Positions 46,917 to 55,377 of a stretch of DNA of 64,000 bases are shown piece by piece. A model generated the notes under the pieces. It saw only the letters and a list, made by a program, of their open reading frames with translations. It was not told the DNA's origin and ran no database searches. The DNA comes from Acidimicrobiaceae bacterium (GTDB lineage Bacteria > Actinomycetota > Acidimicrobiia > Acidimicrobiales > Ilumatobacteraceae). The position numbers and the translations under genes were made by a program. Each line of letters begins with the position of its first letter. Within the stretch, counting starts at the first letter, position 1. Where the stretch lies: positions 23,341 to 87,340 of the forward strand of contig CANFUE010000006.1 in assembly GCA_947450115.1 (NCBI GenBank). Direction: 5' to 3'.

Positions 46917-48545
46917 ATGACCACGATCGAAACGCATGCATCTGGTACTCAGGTGCACGCCACTTCTAGCGACAGTGCCCTTGGCGCTTTTTTAGTGGGC
47001 GTCGCTGCATGGGCTACCACGACCGACCACAAACGTATTGGCCGACTCTTCATTGGTTGCGCATTGCTCATTGCAATTGCTGCAGCGGCACTTGGCGCAG
47101 TTGTTGGCGTTGAGCGCATCACCGCAACGGGTTACTCAATTTTAAATAAAGATTCCATCGTCCAAATTTTCTCTCTCTACCGAGTAGGGCTTTCCTTTGG
47201 CGTGATGTTGCCACTCCTTCTTGGTGTTGCAATCGCAGTGGTGCCGCTTCAAGTTGGTGCAAAAACGATTGCCTTTGCACGAAGCGCAATGTTTGGTTTT
47301 TGGATGTGGCTTGCAGGTCTTGGGCTAGCAGTTGGCTCCACCATTGCAAATGGTGGCCCTGGTGGCGGAAACGCCAAAATGGTCGATCTGTTTTTACTCG
47401 GCATGGGGCTCGCTGTTATTGGCGCACTCGCCGCTGCAGTTTCTGTGGTTACCACAGTGCTCACCAGTCGTGCCCCTGGCATGACACTTCTTCGCGTACC
47501 GATGTCGTCATGGTCTGCACTCACGGGCGGAGTTGCATTAGTGCTCACATTGCCGGTGCTACTCGGAACGCTTGTGTATCTCTACGTTGATCACCATTAT
47601 GGCCGCGTTGCCTTTGGTGGCAACAAAGGCATTTCCGACTGGATGGGCTGGTCGCTCACTCAACCACAAACGTACGTTTACGTGGCCATGGGCGTAGGTG
47701 TGCTTGCAGAAATTGCAGCCGTAGTCAGTGGTAAGCGCCAAGTGTTACGCCCTGTTCTTCTCACCGGCATTGCCGTTGTTTCTGTTGCTGCACTTGGTGG
47801 GGCAACGCAAGTGCAACATGCACTCACCTGGACCAACACCAGTTCAAGCGACAAAGTAAAAGAACTCATTCCTTTCCTCATCTTCAACGCCTTGCCACTT
47901 CTTGGTGTGCTTGTGGTGTTGGGTGTTTCGTTGCTGGGTATTGCACAAGGAAAGCCACGTTTGGTTCCTGCAATGGCACCAGCACTTCTTGGTCTTGGCA
48001 TGATTCTCACTGGCATGGTGGGGCACCTTGTTTCACTCTTTGGCCCAGCACAACTTGCCGGAACAGTTTTTGAAGAAGGCGAATTCATCTATGTGGGTTA
48101 TGGCGCACTGCTCATTGGGCTCGCAGCAATTTCCTATTGGGGTCCAAAACTTTGGGGCCGTGTTTTGCCATCGTCAGCAGTGCTCGGCATCAGTGGCCTT
48201 GCGTTTTTAGGAACAGTGCTTGCTGCATTGCCGATGTACATCGCCGGCTTTGCTAATCAACCCGCAAATGTTGTTGATGGTTTTTCTTATAGTGGGCCTC
48301 AGGAATTGTGGAACATTGCTTCGGCAACTGGCCATGCACTTGTTGCCGTATCAGTTCTTCTTTTTATTCTCACTGCATTGCGCGCGTTCACTGCTGGTGA
48401 AGTAGCGGGCGATGATCCATGGGATGCACAAAGCCTGGAGTGGTCGGTGTCGTCACCAGCACCATCAAGCAACTTTGTCTCAACTCCATCGGTTGCAAGT
48501 GCAGAACCACTTCTCGATATCAAGCCTGCAGGAGGACAGAAATGA
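46917..48545 (+). CDS. Degenerate haem-copper oxidase subunit I homologue (ligands lost)
   Basis: A 542-residue, about 12-helix protein that aligns along its length with the true subunit I encoded at 51494-53488: TTDHKRIG for TVDHKKLG, VPLQVGAKTIAFARSAMFGFW for VPLQIGARDVAFPRMNAFGFW, TVLTSRAPGMTLLRVP, ISYWGPKLWG for YYWWPKMFG, and DPWDAQSLEW for DPWDARTLEW. The low-spin haem His95 equivalent is Tyr88. HPEVY is QPQTY (249-253), so copper His is lost. HFH is GEF (388-390), so both remaining haem ligands are lost. One His (301) may match one of the HH pair. It cannot hold the normal cofactors. It overlaps the next gene by ATGA. Confidence 0.85.
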   Translation: MTTIETHASGTQVHATSSDSALGAFLVGVAAWATTTDHKRIGRLFIGCALLIAIAAAALGAVVGVERITATGYSILNKDSIVQIFSLYRVGLSFGVMLPLLLGVAIAVVPLQVGAKTIAFARSAMFGFWMWLAGLGLAVGSTIANGGPGGGNAKMVDLFLLGMGLAVIGALAAAVSVVTTVLTSRAPGMTLLRVPMSSWSALTGGVALVLTLPVLLGTLVYLYVDHHYGRVAFGGNKGISDWMGWSLTQPQTYVYVAMGVGVLAEIAAVVSGKRQVLRPVLLTGIAVVSVAALGGATQVQHALTWTNTSSSDKVKELIPFLIFNALPLLGVLVVLGVSLLGIAQGKPRLVPAMAPALLGLGMILTGMVGHLVSLFGPAQLAGTVFEEGEFIYVGYGALLIGLAAISYWGPKLWGRVLPSSAVLGISGLAFLGTVLAALPMYIAGFANQPANVVDGFSYSGPQELWNIASATGHALVAVSVLLFILTALRAFTAGEVAGDDPWDAQSLEWSVSSPAPSSNFVSTPSVASAEPLLDIKPAGGQK

Positions 48546-49147
48546 CCTACGCACTTCCCGCTGGGCCACGCCCCGCACCTCGTCGTCAGCTCATGATGAG
48601 CACCGGCATTGCAGCAGTAGCTGGAACCATGCTCATCGGTGGCATGTTGTCGTTGTGGTTGCGCTTCCGTGCAGCGGCTCCAACACGACTGTCTTCCGAC
48701 GGCGTTTACCACATCAAAGATTGGCTACCTGCCGACCTCAAAATGCCAGAAGTCGTGACCAACGTGGGCATTTTGTCGTTCATCGTTGTGTGCGTCATGG
48801 TGCAGTGGGCTGCGTATGCGGCTCGCCGCGGTGACTCGAAGCATGTAGTTGCTGCTCTTGGCCTCACGCTTCTTTTTGGAATCGCCATTCTCAACGCTCA
48901 AGCTGCCATTTTCGTGCAGTTCAATGTGGGTGTTGCTTCTGGTGCATATCAGTCAATGTTCTACGCAATTGTCGGCACGCTCACGGTGCTCGTTGTGTCT
49001 GGTCTTGTGTTCACGGTTGCATCTCTCTTTAAAAGCATTGGTGGTCGCGCAACGAACACTGATCTTTTAAATGCACATGCGTTGTATTGGTATTTCCTCG
49101 CTGCGGCGTACACCGCAGTGTGGTTCGTAGTCTTCGTGCAGAAATAG
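48542..49147 (+). CDS. Divergent haem-copper oxidase subunit III homologue
   Basis: A 201-residue, five-helix protein with the subunit III helix pattern. The end NAHALYWYFLAAAYTAVWFVVFVQK (in part) aligns with GLYWHFVDVIWIIIFTLVYL of the normal subunit III at 53481-54092. The middle SMFYAIVGTLTVLVVSGLV replaces the SSFFTLTGFHGVHVTVGI segment, losing its conserved His and Glu residues. It is coupled by ATGA to the degenerate subunit I gene and ends 7 bp before the next gene. It probably pairs with that subunit to make a non-catalytic oxidase-like core. Confidence 0.72.
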   Translation: MTYALPAGPRPAPRRQLMMSTGIAAVAGTMLIGGMLSLWLRFRAAAPTRLSSDGVYHIKDWLPADLKMPEVVTNVGILSFIVVCVMVQWAAYAARRGDSKHVVAALGLTLLFGIAILNAQAAIFVQFNVGVASGAYQSMFYAIVGTLTVLVVSGLVFTVASLFKSIGGRATNTDLLNAHALYWYFLAAAYTAVWFVVFVQK

Positions 49148-49154
49148 GTCGACG

Positions 49155-50276
49155 ATGTTTACGCCAGGTTCAAAACTCTTTCTCGGGCTCACAGGGTTCG
49201 CTGTTGCCGTCAGTGTCATTTATGTGGCATTGGTCGACAACTCCATGGGTGGCGCTGTCACTTTGTTATTCATTGCCGCCGGAACTGCTCTCCTTGCCGG
49301 GCTGACACTCTTTAACCGTGATGGTGATGTTGCAGTTGGCGCTACCGATGCACCAGCTGGCGCAGAGCAACTCACTGCAAGTTTGTGGCCACTCATTGCC
49401 ACTGTTGGTTTCGTTGGAATTGTTGTGGGTCTCATCACGCACCCCATTGTTTTTCTACTCGGCCTCATTGCACTTTTAGCAGCAGGCGTAGAGTGGCTTG
49501 TTCAGTCGTGGAGCGAAGGTGCTTCAAGCGACAATGCATATAACGCATCCATTCGCGGCCGCTTGTTGCAGCCAATTGAGTTTCCTGTACTTGCACTCGT
49601 TGGCTTAGGCGTTGTGATTTTGTCGTTCTCACGCGTGATGCTTGCAGTGCAGCGAGAAGCTGGCGCAATCATTTTCATTGGGGCCGGCGCAGTGGTTCTT
49701 TTAGTAGGAACTCTTTTTGCTCTGAAGCCAAATCTAAAAAAGACTTTGGTGGTAAGCGTGTGCGTTATCAGCGCAGTTGGTGTTGCAGCCAGTGGCATTG
49801 CAGCGGCCAGCAACGGTAAGCGCGCAGAGCTAGTGGCAGCAAATGCTGAAGATCACTTCAGTCATAAAGATTGTGGTGAAGAAAAAAATGCCCATTTCGA
49901 CGGCACAGCCCAAGGAACAATTTCTTTGCGGTCTAGCGTTGACGCAACCGTTGAACTGCGCGATGGCAAACTCATTGCTCATGAGTTAGGCATAGACAAA
50001 GCAACGCAAACCATTACTTTGACGAAATCAAATAATGCCACCATCATTTTCCGCAATAAAGACAACAAAGAAGCACGGCTCACTGCGTACCTCGGAACAA
50101 AAGCGGTGCAGACTGGCGTAGTGGAAGAAGTTCTTGACTGCACGCAAATGATTGGCAAAGGCCACGAGCAAGCACTCACGTTTAAAATTGCTAAACCATC
50201 AATGGCCTCTGTCAAGCCGTACACACTTACTGTTCCTGGCCTTGAAGGTCAATCAATAGAAATAATGGTGCCTTAA
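49155..50276 (+). CDS. Membrane protein with C-terminal extracytoplasmic beta domain, third shadow-oxidase gene
   Basis: A 373-residue protein. The first two helices (LFLGLTGFAVAVSVIYVALVDN and GAVTLLFIAAGTALLAGLTLF) resemble actinobacterial cytochrome oxidase subunit IV. Two to three further helices follow around 75-115 and 145-220. The last about 150 residues are extracytoplasmic and beta-rich (GTISLRSSVDATVELRDGKL, LTAYLGTKAVQTGVVEE), like a cupredoxin or Ig-type fold, with DC-GEE and LDC cysteines possibly paired. No copper motif is visible. It sits between the degenerate subunit III gene and coxB (2 bp). I do not recognise a named family for the whole protein. Confidence 0.6.
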   Translation: MFTPGSKLFLGLTGFAVAVSVIYVALVDNSMGGAVTLLFIAAGTALLAGLTLFNRDGDVAVGATDAPAGAEQLTASLWPLIATVGFVGIVVGLITHPIVFLLGLIALLAAGVEWLVQSWSEGASSDNAYNASIRGRLLQPIEFPVLALVGLGVVILSFSRVMLAVQREAGAIIFIGAGAVVLLVGTLFALKPNLKKTLVVSVCVISAVGVAASGIAAASNGKRAELVAANAEDHFSHKDCGEEKNAHFDGTAQGTISLRSSVDATVELRDGKLIAHELGIDKATQTITLTKSNNATIIFRNKDNKEARLTAYLGTKAVQTGVVEEVLDCTQMIGKGHEQALTFKIAKPSMASVKPYTLTVPGLEGQSIEIMVP

Positions 50277-50278
50277 TC

Positions 50279-51478
50279 ATGAGCACAAAAATTCGTCGTA
50301 TAACTGCAGGAATCAGTGGGCTTGCTGCAACAGCATTTCTTGCGAGCTGTGCAAAAAATGCACCACAAGACACCTGGCAGCCAAAAGGGTCTAACGCAAG
50401 AACAATCGACAACTTGCAAGAGCCAGTATTTGCAATAGCCGGCGTCATTGGCGTCATTGTTCTGTGTGTTGTGGTGTATTGCGTTATTAAGTTCCGCGAC
50501 CGTGGTCAGGCAATGCCAGAGCAAACGCACGGTAAGCCAGCTCTCGAAATTGGTATGACCATTTTGCCGGCTCTCATTTTGGCTGGCGTTGGCGTATTCA
50601 CCTTTCGCACAGTGTTCGAACTGGCAAAGACCAGCGATACTCAAATGGTGGTCAACGTAACGGGCCAACAGTGGTGGTGGGAATACGACTACCCCGCTCA
50701 AGTAGAACTTGGCATTACTAAGCCAATCATTACTTCAGGTCAAATGATCATTCCCGTAGGAACAAAAGTTTTGCTCCGCGAAACAAGTCGCGACGTGATT
50801 CACTCCTATTGGATTCCCGCTCTGAACGGTAAGCGCGATGCTGTGCCGGGTCGAGTGCAGACTTTGCGCATCGATGCCGATAAGCCAGGAATTTACGCTG
50901 GTCAGTGCACCGAATTCTGTGGCCTTTCGCATGCAAACATGCGAATGGAAACAGTTGCGCTGAGTAAAGAAGACTTTGCTGCTTGGGTAGCAAATCAACT
51001 CACCGATGCAAAATCACCTGCCGACAAAACTTTGGCAAAAGAAGGTGAAGGAGTTTTCCTCAACCAGTGCGTACGTTGCCACCAAGTGAACGGCTTGAAG
51101 AAAGCCGACGGCACTCCAGCAATTGCTGCACCAGATGAAAACGTCTGGGCAGGTGCAGCACCAAACCTCACCCACCTCATGTCGCGCAACACTTTTGCCG
51201 GCGCCTCGTGGGATCTACTTTCTCAGAAATGCCGCGCAGATGTTTGGGGTGCAAGTAGCGAAACAGTGGGCAAGAAATATCTTGCTGGCGTCAGCGAAGC
51301 ATGCCTCAATCAAACAGATCTACGTCGTTGGCTACGCAACGCACCGGCAATGAAGCCGATGTATTCCGATCCAACAAAACTCACACCCACCAACGGTAAA
51401 TACCGCGGTATGCCGAATCTCGGACTCACAGAGGACGACATCGACAAACTTGTGGCTTACCTCTCCACACTGAAGTGA
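50279..51478 (+). CDS. coxB: Cytochrome c oxidase subunit II with fused cytochrome c (caa3 type)
   Basis: A 399-residue electron-entry subunit. It has lipobox LASC (Cys24), two helices (about 48-72 and 92-115), the aromatic entry patch QQWWWEYDYP and the CuA site H175, C210, E212, C214, H218, M221 (GQCTEFCGLSHANM). The extra C-terminal domain holds a haem c site CVRCH (264-268) with a likely Met ligand near GMPNLG. The fused cytochrome c makes this a caa3-type oxidase. It precedes coxA by 15 bp. Also called ctaC. Confidence 0.95.
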   Translation: MSTKIRRITAGISGLAATAFLASCAKNAPQDTWQPKGSNARTIDNLQEPVFAIAGVIGVIVLCVVVYCVIKFRDRGQAMPEQTHGKPALEIGMTILPALILAGVGVFTFRTVFELAKTSDTQMVVNVTGQQWWWEYDYPAQVELGITKPIITSGQMIIPVGTKVLLRETSRDVIHSYWIPALNGKRDAVPGRVQTLRIDADKPGIYAGQCTEFCGLSHANMRMETVALSKEDFAAWVANQLTDAKSPADKTLAKEGEGVFLNQCVRCHQVNGLKKADGTPAIAAPDENVWAGAAPNLTHLMSRNTFAGASWDLLSQKCRADVWGASSETVGKKYLAGVSEACLNQTDLRRWLRNAPAMKPMYSDPTKLTPTNGKYRGMPNLGLTEDDIDKLVAYLSTLK

Positions 51479-51493
51479 TCGGAGCACGCTGAT

Positions 51494-53488
51494 ATGGCAA
51501 TTATTGAACAACCAGTAACTACAGGGGGCATTGCACTCGCAGCTCCTGTCACCCCAACAAAAGCACAAGGTGGCTTTCGCCGTCCGGTGTCTACAACAGG
51601 TTGGAAGTCGTGGCTCTTTACCGTCGACCATAAAAAACTCGGCATCATGTATGGCGTCATGGCGATGTTCTTCTTTCTTCTCGGAGGAATTGAAGCAGTA
51701 ATGATTCGTATGCAACTTGCTGCACCAAACGGCAAGGTATTGAGTGCAAGTGTGTACAACCAAATGTTCACCATGCATGCCACCACGATGGTGTTCCTTT
51801 TCGTGATGCCAATGGCTGCAGCCTTTGCGAACTACTTTGTTCCACTACAAATTGGTGCTCGTGACGTTGCCTTCCCGCGCATGAATGCATTTGGTTTCTG
51901 GTGCATTTTGGGTGGCGGTATTTTCATCAACTTGTCATGGTTCCTCGGCGGTGCAGCCGACGGTGGTTGGTTCATGTACGCACCAAACTCGGGGCCAATC
52001 TTTTCGCCATCACACGGCATCGACTTCTGGACACTTGGTCTGCAAATCGCAGGTATTGCATCGTTGACCGGTGCAATCAACCTCATCGTGACGGTGTTGA
52101 ACATGCGTGCTCCTGGTATGAGCCTCATGAAAATGCCAGTGTTCACATGGCTTACCTTGGTCGTGCAGTTTCTCTTGTTGTTCGCAGTACCTGTTATTAC
52201 AGTGGCGCTCTTCCTCTTAAGTTTCCAACGAAACTTTGGTGCGACGTTCTTCGACGTATCAGCCGGTGCCGACCCACTTCTGTGGCAGCACTTGTTCTGG
52301 ATCTTCGGGCACCCCGAGGTATATATCTTAATTCTGCCGAGCTTCGGCATTATCTCTGAAGTACTTCCTGTCTTTGCAAAGAAGCCTCTCTTCGGATACC
52401 CATTTGTTGTGTTCTCTGGAGCAGCTATCGGATTCGTTGGTTGGGGTGTGTGGGCTCACCACATGTTTGCTTCCGGACTCGGCCCCGTGTCGGTGGCAGT
52501 GTTCTCCATTTCCACAATGGCCATTGCTATTCCCACCGGTGTAAAAATTGTGAACTGGACACTCACCTTGTGGGGCGGCAAGTTGCGCTTTACTGCAGCA
52601 ATGCATTTTGCAATCGGTCTCATTGTGCTTTTCACCATTGGTGGTTTGTCAGGTGTTACTCACTCTGTTGCACCATCCGACACGCAACAAACCGATACTT
52701 ATTACATCGTTGCTCACTTCCATTACGTCCTCTTCGGTGGAGCAGTATTCGGACTCTTCTCTGGTTTCTATTACTGGTGGCCAAAGATGTTCGGCAAGAC
52801 CCTCAATGAAAAGTTGGGCAAGGTCAACTTCTGGTTCATGGTTATTGGTATGAACATGACCTTTGGGCCAATGCACATTTTGGGCCTCCAAGGTCAACCA
52901 CGTCGTATGTACCAATGGACCGAGGCTCGAGCTGGCGAAGGCTTCTTCAACCTTGCGTTCTGGAACCGCATTGCATCAATCGGTTCGTTGGTGTTGTCAT
53001 TTGGTATTTTGCTCTTCCTCATTAACGTTGTGAAGACATCACGTAGCAAGGAACGTGCTCCGCTCGACCCTTGGGATGCACGCACCTTGGAGTGGATGAC
53101 AAGCAGTCCACCAAAGGAACATAACTTCGACGTCATTCCTACCGTTCATCACCTCGATGAGTTCTTCCATCGCAAGTATGAGCAAGACCCGGTAACGCAT
53201 GAATACAAGCAAATCGCGACCGCAGAAGAAATTCTCGCCGATCAAGAAGCGCATGCCGACAAGCACATTCATATGCCATCACCGTCGTATTGGCCAATTG
53301 TTCTTGCAGCAAGTTTGCCCGTCATCATGATTGGCGTCATTTACTCCATACCAGTTGCCATCCTTGGCGGCATCTTCACGGTATTGGCAATGTTCGGTTG
53401 GGCACTAGAGCCATCAACTGCACCTGAATCCGATTTCGACCCTCCCGCATCGGGAGAAAGCACGAAGGAGTTGGCTCCACTTGTCTGA
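51494..53488 (+). CDS. ctaD: Cytochrome c oxidase subunit I (A1 type) with C-terminal extension
   Basis: A 664-residue catalytic subunit. All ligands are present: His95 (low-spin haem, FTMHATTM), the CuB/Tyr motif GHPEVY with its proton-channel Glu, tandem HH (AHHMF) and AHFHYVL for the two remaining haem ligands. The length beyond ~545 is unusual: about 60 residues of hydrophilic linker, then two extra helices (YWPIVLAASLPVIMIGVIYSI and VAILGGIFTVLAMFGWAL), resembling a fused subunit IV-type unit. It follows coxB. Its last 8 bases overlap the TTG start of coxC. It is the normal counterpart of the degenerate gene at 46917. Confidence 0.96.
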   Translation: MAIIEQPVTTGGIALAAPVTPTKAQGGFRRPVSTTGWKSWLFTVDHKKLGIMYGVMAMFFFLLGGIEAVMIRMQLAAPNGKVLSASVYNQMFTMHATTMVFLFVMPMAAAFANYFVPLQIGARDVAFPRMNAFGFWCILGGGIFINLSWFLGGAADGGWFMYAPNSGPIFSPSHGIDFWTLGLQIAGIASLTGAINLIVTVLNMRAPGMSLMKMPVFTWLTLVVQFLLLFAVPVITVALFLLSFQRNFGATFFDVSAGADPLLWQHLFWIFGHPEVYILILPSFGIISEVLPVFAKKPLFGYPFVVFSGAAIGFVGWGVWAHHMFASGLGPVSVAVFSISTMAIAIPTGVKIVNWTLTLWGGKLRFTAAMHFAIGLIVLFTIGGLSGVTHSVAPSDTQQTDTYYIVAHFHYVLFGGAVFGLFSGFYYWWPKMFGKTLNEKLGKVNFWFMVIGMNMTFGPMHILGLQGQPRRMYQWTEARAGEGFFNLAFWNRIASIGSLVLSFGILLFLINVVKTSRSKERAPLDPWDARTLEWMTSSPPKEHNFDVIPTVHHLDEFFHRKYEQDPVTHEYKQIATAEEILADQEAHADKHIHMPSPSYWPIVLAASLPVIMIGVIYSIPVAILGGIFTVLAMFGWALEPSTAPESDFDPPASGESTKELAPLV

Positions 53489-54092
53489 CGTAGCAGTTCA
53501 CGAAGCCGATCACGGCACACACGGACACATCACCTCAACGGGTCTGTCGAACAACAAGGTAGCAATGTGGCTCTTCTTGGGCTCAGAGTGCTTGTTGTTC
53601 GGTGGTCTCATCAGTACTTACATGCTCTACCGCGGACGCGTTTCTATCGGACCGCGCCCTGGCCACGTGTTCGATATTCCGTTCACCTCGGTCAGCAGCT
53701 TTGTACTTCTCATGAGTTCGCTCACCATGGTGCTCGCGGTTTCTGCAGCACAGAAGCGTGACGACCGCGGAACCACCTTGTGGCTCACGGTCACTGCACT
53801 GCTTGGCGCAACATTCGTTGGTGGCCAGGTGTATGAATTCACAGCGATGTACAACGAAGGCTTGGGCTTCACCACCAGCCTCTTTGGTTCAAGCTTCTTC
53901 ACGCTCACCGGCTTCCACGGTGTTCACGTGACGGTAGGAATCATCATGCTCATGTCACTTGTGGGCATCATTAAGCGCAGCGACATCCCTGGCGACAAAG
54001 CAGAAGTTGTAGAACTCATTGGTTTGTATTGGCACTTTGTCGACGTCATCTGGATCATCATCTTCACACTCGTCTATCTCATCCCGGCATAA
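53481..54092 (+). CDS. ctaE: Cytochrome c oxidase subunit III
   Basis: A 203-residue, five-helix subunit III of the short actinobacterial kind. It has the conserved VAMWLFLGSECLLFGGLISTY (helix 1, with Glu), GQVYEFTAMY, FFTLTGFHGVHVTVGIIML and LYWHFVDVIWIIIFTLVYL. The TTG start is supported by AAGGAG 10 bases upstream and by the overlap with ctaD; the N-terminus is His-rich (HEADHGTHGH). It stabilises proton uptake in subunit I. Confidence 0.93.
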   Translation: MSDVAVHEADHGTHGHITSTGLSNNKVAMWLFLGSECLLFGGLISTYMLYRGRVSIGPRPGHVFDIPFTSVSSFVLLMSSLTMVLAVSAAQKRDDRGTTLWLTVTALLGATFVGGQVYEFTAMYNEGLGFTTSLFGSSFFTLTGFHGVHVTVGIIMLMSLVGIIKRSDIPGDKAEVVELIGLYWHFVDVIWIIIFTLVYLIPA

Positions 54093-54119
54093 CTCGCACC
54101 CTCAAATGAAGGTTCCACT

Positions 54120-54452
54120 ATGACAGTTGCAACAGAAACTCACTCAGAACACGATCACTCACATGATGATCACGCTGAACATGGCATGAGCAATGCTGGC
54201 TATATTCGCGTAGCGATCATTCTGGCTGCAATGACCGCGCTTGAAGTTTCCACCTATTACGTTGATTTTGGCGCTTTTTTCTTGCCGGTTCTCTTGACCT
54301 TGATGTGCTTGAAGTTCTTCATTGTTGTTTCGTACTTCATGCACTTGAAGTTCGATAACAAACTTTTCAGCTTCTGTTTTTATGCCGGACTGTTCTTAGC
54401 GGTCATGGTGTATTGCATAGCACTCGCCACATTCAAATTCTTCGCGGCATAA
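54120..54452 (+). CDS. Cytochrome c oxidase subunit IV family protein
   Basis: A 110-residue membrane protein. The His/Asp-rich N-terminus (SEHDHSHDDHAEHG) could bind metal. Three helices follow (YIRVAIILAAMTALEVSTYY, FFLPVLLTLMCLKFFIVVSYFMHLKFD and FCFYAGLFLAVMVYCIAL; given in parts). The FIVVSYFMHLKFD block is typical of bacterial small oxidase subunit IV (COX4 family). It lies between ctaE (27 bp) and the CtaG-like gene (19 bp) in the same operon. Confidence 0.85.
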   Translation: MTVATETHSEHDHSHDDHAEHGMSNAGYIRVAIILAAMTALEVSTYYVDFGAFFLPVLLTLMCLKFFIVVSYFMHLKFDNKLFSFCFYAGLFLAVMVYCIALATFKFFAA

Positions 54453-54471
54453 CAAGTACAGCCGAGGCGTC

Positions 54472-55362
54472 GTGATTGCCGAAGCTGCCAACCCACTGCT
54501 CAACCCCTGGCGTTATCAGCCACACCCCGAAGTTTGGCTTCTTGTCTCATTTCTCATTGGCGCCTATATCTACGCAATCAAAGTGATTGGTCCACAAGCT
54601 GGAGTGGGCGAGAAGGTCGTTTCACGAAAAAATATCTTGGCTTTTGTTACTGCTATGGCACTTTTATGGATAGTGACCGACTGGCCAATTCACGACATCA
54701 GTGAAGAATATTTATATTCAGTGCACATGTTCCAGCACATGATCCTGTCGTATTTTGTACCACCACTTGCGCTCCTCGCAACACCAGAGTGGCTTTTTCG
54801 GGCAGTCATTGGTGAAGGTAAGGCGTATCGATTCGTACAGCGATTGAGTAAACCCATTGTTGCTGGTGTGCTTTTCAATGGAGTGGTGATGGTGACCCAT
54901 ATCCCCGGGCTGGTGAATCGCAGCGCAGAAAATGGGCCTTTGCACTACAGCCTCCACGTTCTTTTGGTGTTCACGGCATTGTGCATGTGGACACCAGTTT
55001 GCGGACCCGCTAAAGAATTGCACATTAGTTATGCAGGAAAAACGATTTACCTCTTTCTCATGTCGGTAGTTCCAACAGTTCCCGCCGCGTGGCTCACCTT
55101 TGCCGAAGGATCGGTGTACAAGCACTATGACATCCCTATTCGGGTGTGGGGACTGACGGTTCAAACCGACCAGCAATTAGCCGGTGCCATTATGAAAACT
55201 GGTGGTTCCATGTATTTGTGGACCATCGTCATTTTTATCTTCTTCAAGCGCTTAGCGAAGGGCTTCTACAAAGACCAGTCGTATTTGCCAGAAGAAGAGG
55301 ATGCGCTCACTTTTAGTGAGGTCGAAAAGGCGTTTTCCCAAAGTAAGCCACCGCAAGAGTAG
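54472..55362 (+). CDS. Cytochrome c oxidase assembly protein (CtaG/caa3_CtaG family)
   Basis: A 296-residue membrane protein with about seven helices and a GTG start. It has the family pattern HPEVWLLVSFLIGAYIYAI, WPIHDISEEYLYSVHMFQHMILSYFVPPLALLATPEWL (key blocks YSVHMFQHM and PPLALLATP), LHVLLVFTALCMWTPV and a conserved late GGSMYLWTIVIFI. Conserved histidines in SVHMFQHM fit a proposed role in copper delivery to subunit I. It is the last gene of the oxidase operon. Confidence 0.87.
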   Translation: MIAEAANPLLNPWRYQPHPEVWLLVSFLIGAYIYAIKVIGPQAGVGEKVVSRKNILAFVTAMALLWIVTDWPIHDISEEYLYSVHMFQHMILSYFVPPLALLATPEWLFRAVIGEGKAYRFVQRLSKPIVAGVLFNGVVMVTHIPGLVNRSAENGPLHYSLHVLLVFTALCMWTPVCGPAKELHISYAGKTIYLFLMSVVPTVPAAWLTFAEGSVYKHYDIPIRVWGLTVQTDQQLAGAIMKTGGSMYLWTIVIFIFFKRLAKGFYKDQSYLPEEEDALTFSEVEKAFSQSKPPQE

Positions 55363-55377
55363 ACGCGATACAGAGGC

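Noticed and set aside
46917..48545. Reading the 46917 gene as an ordinary or cbb3-type oxidase subunit I
   Set aside because: At least five of the six His ligands are replaced, so catalytic annotation would mislead.
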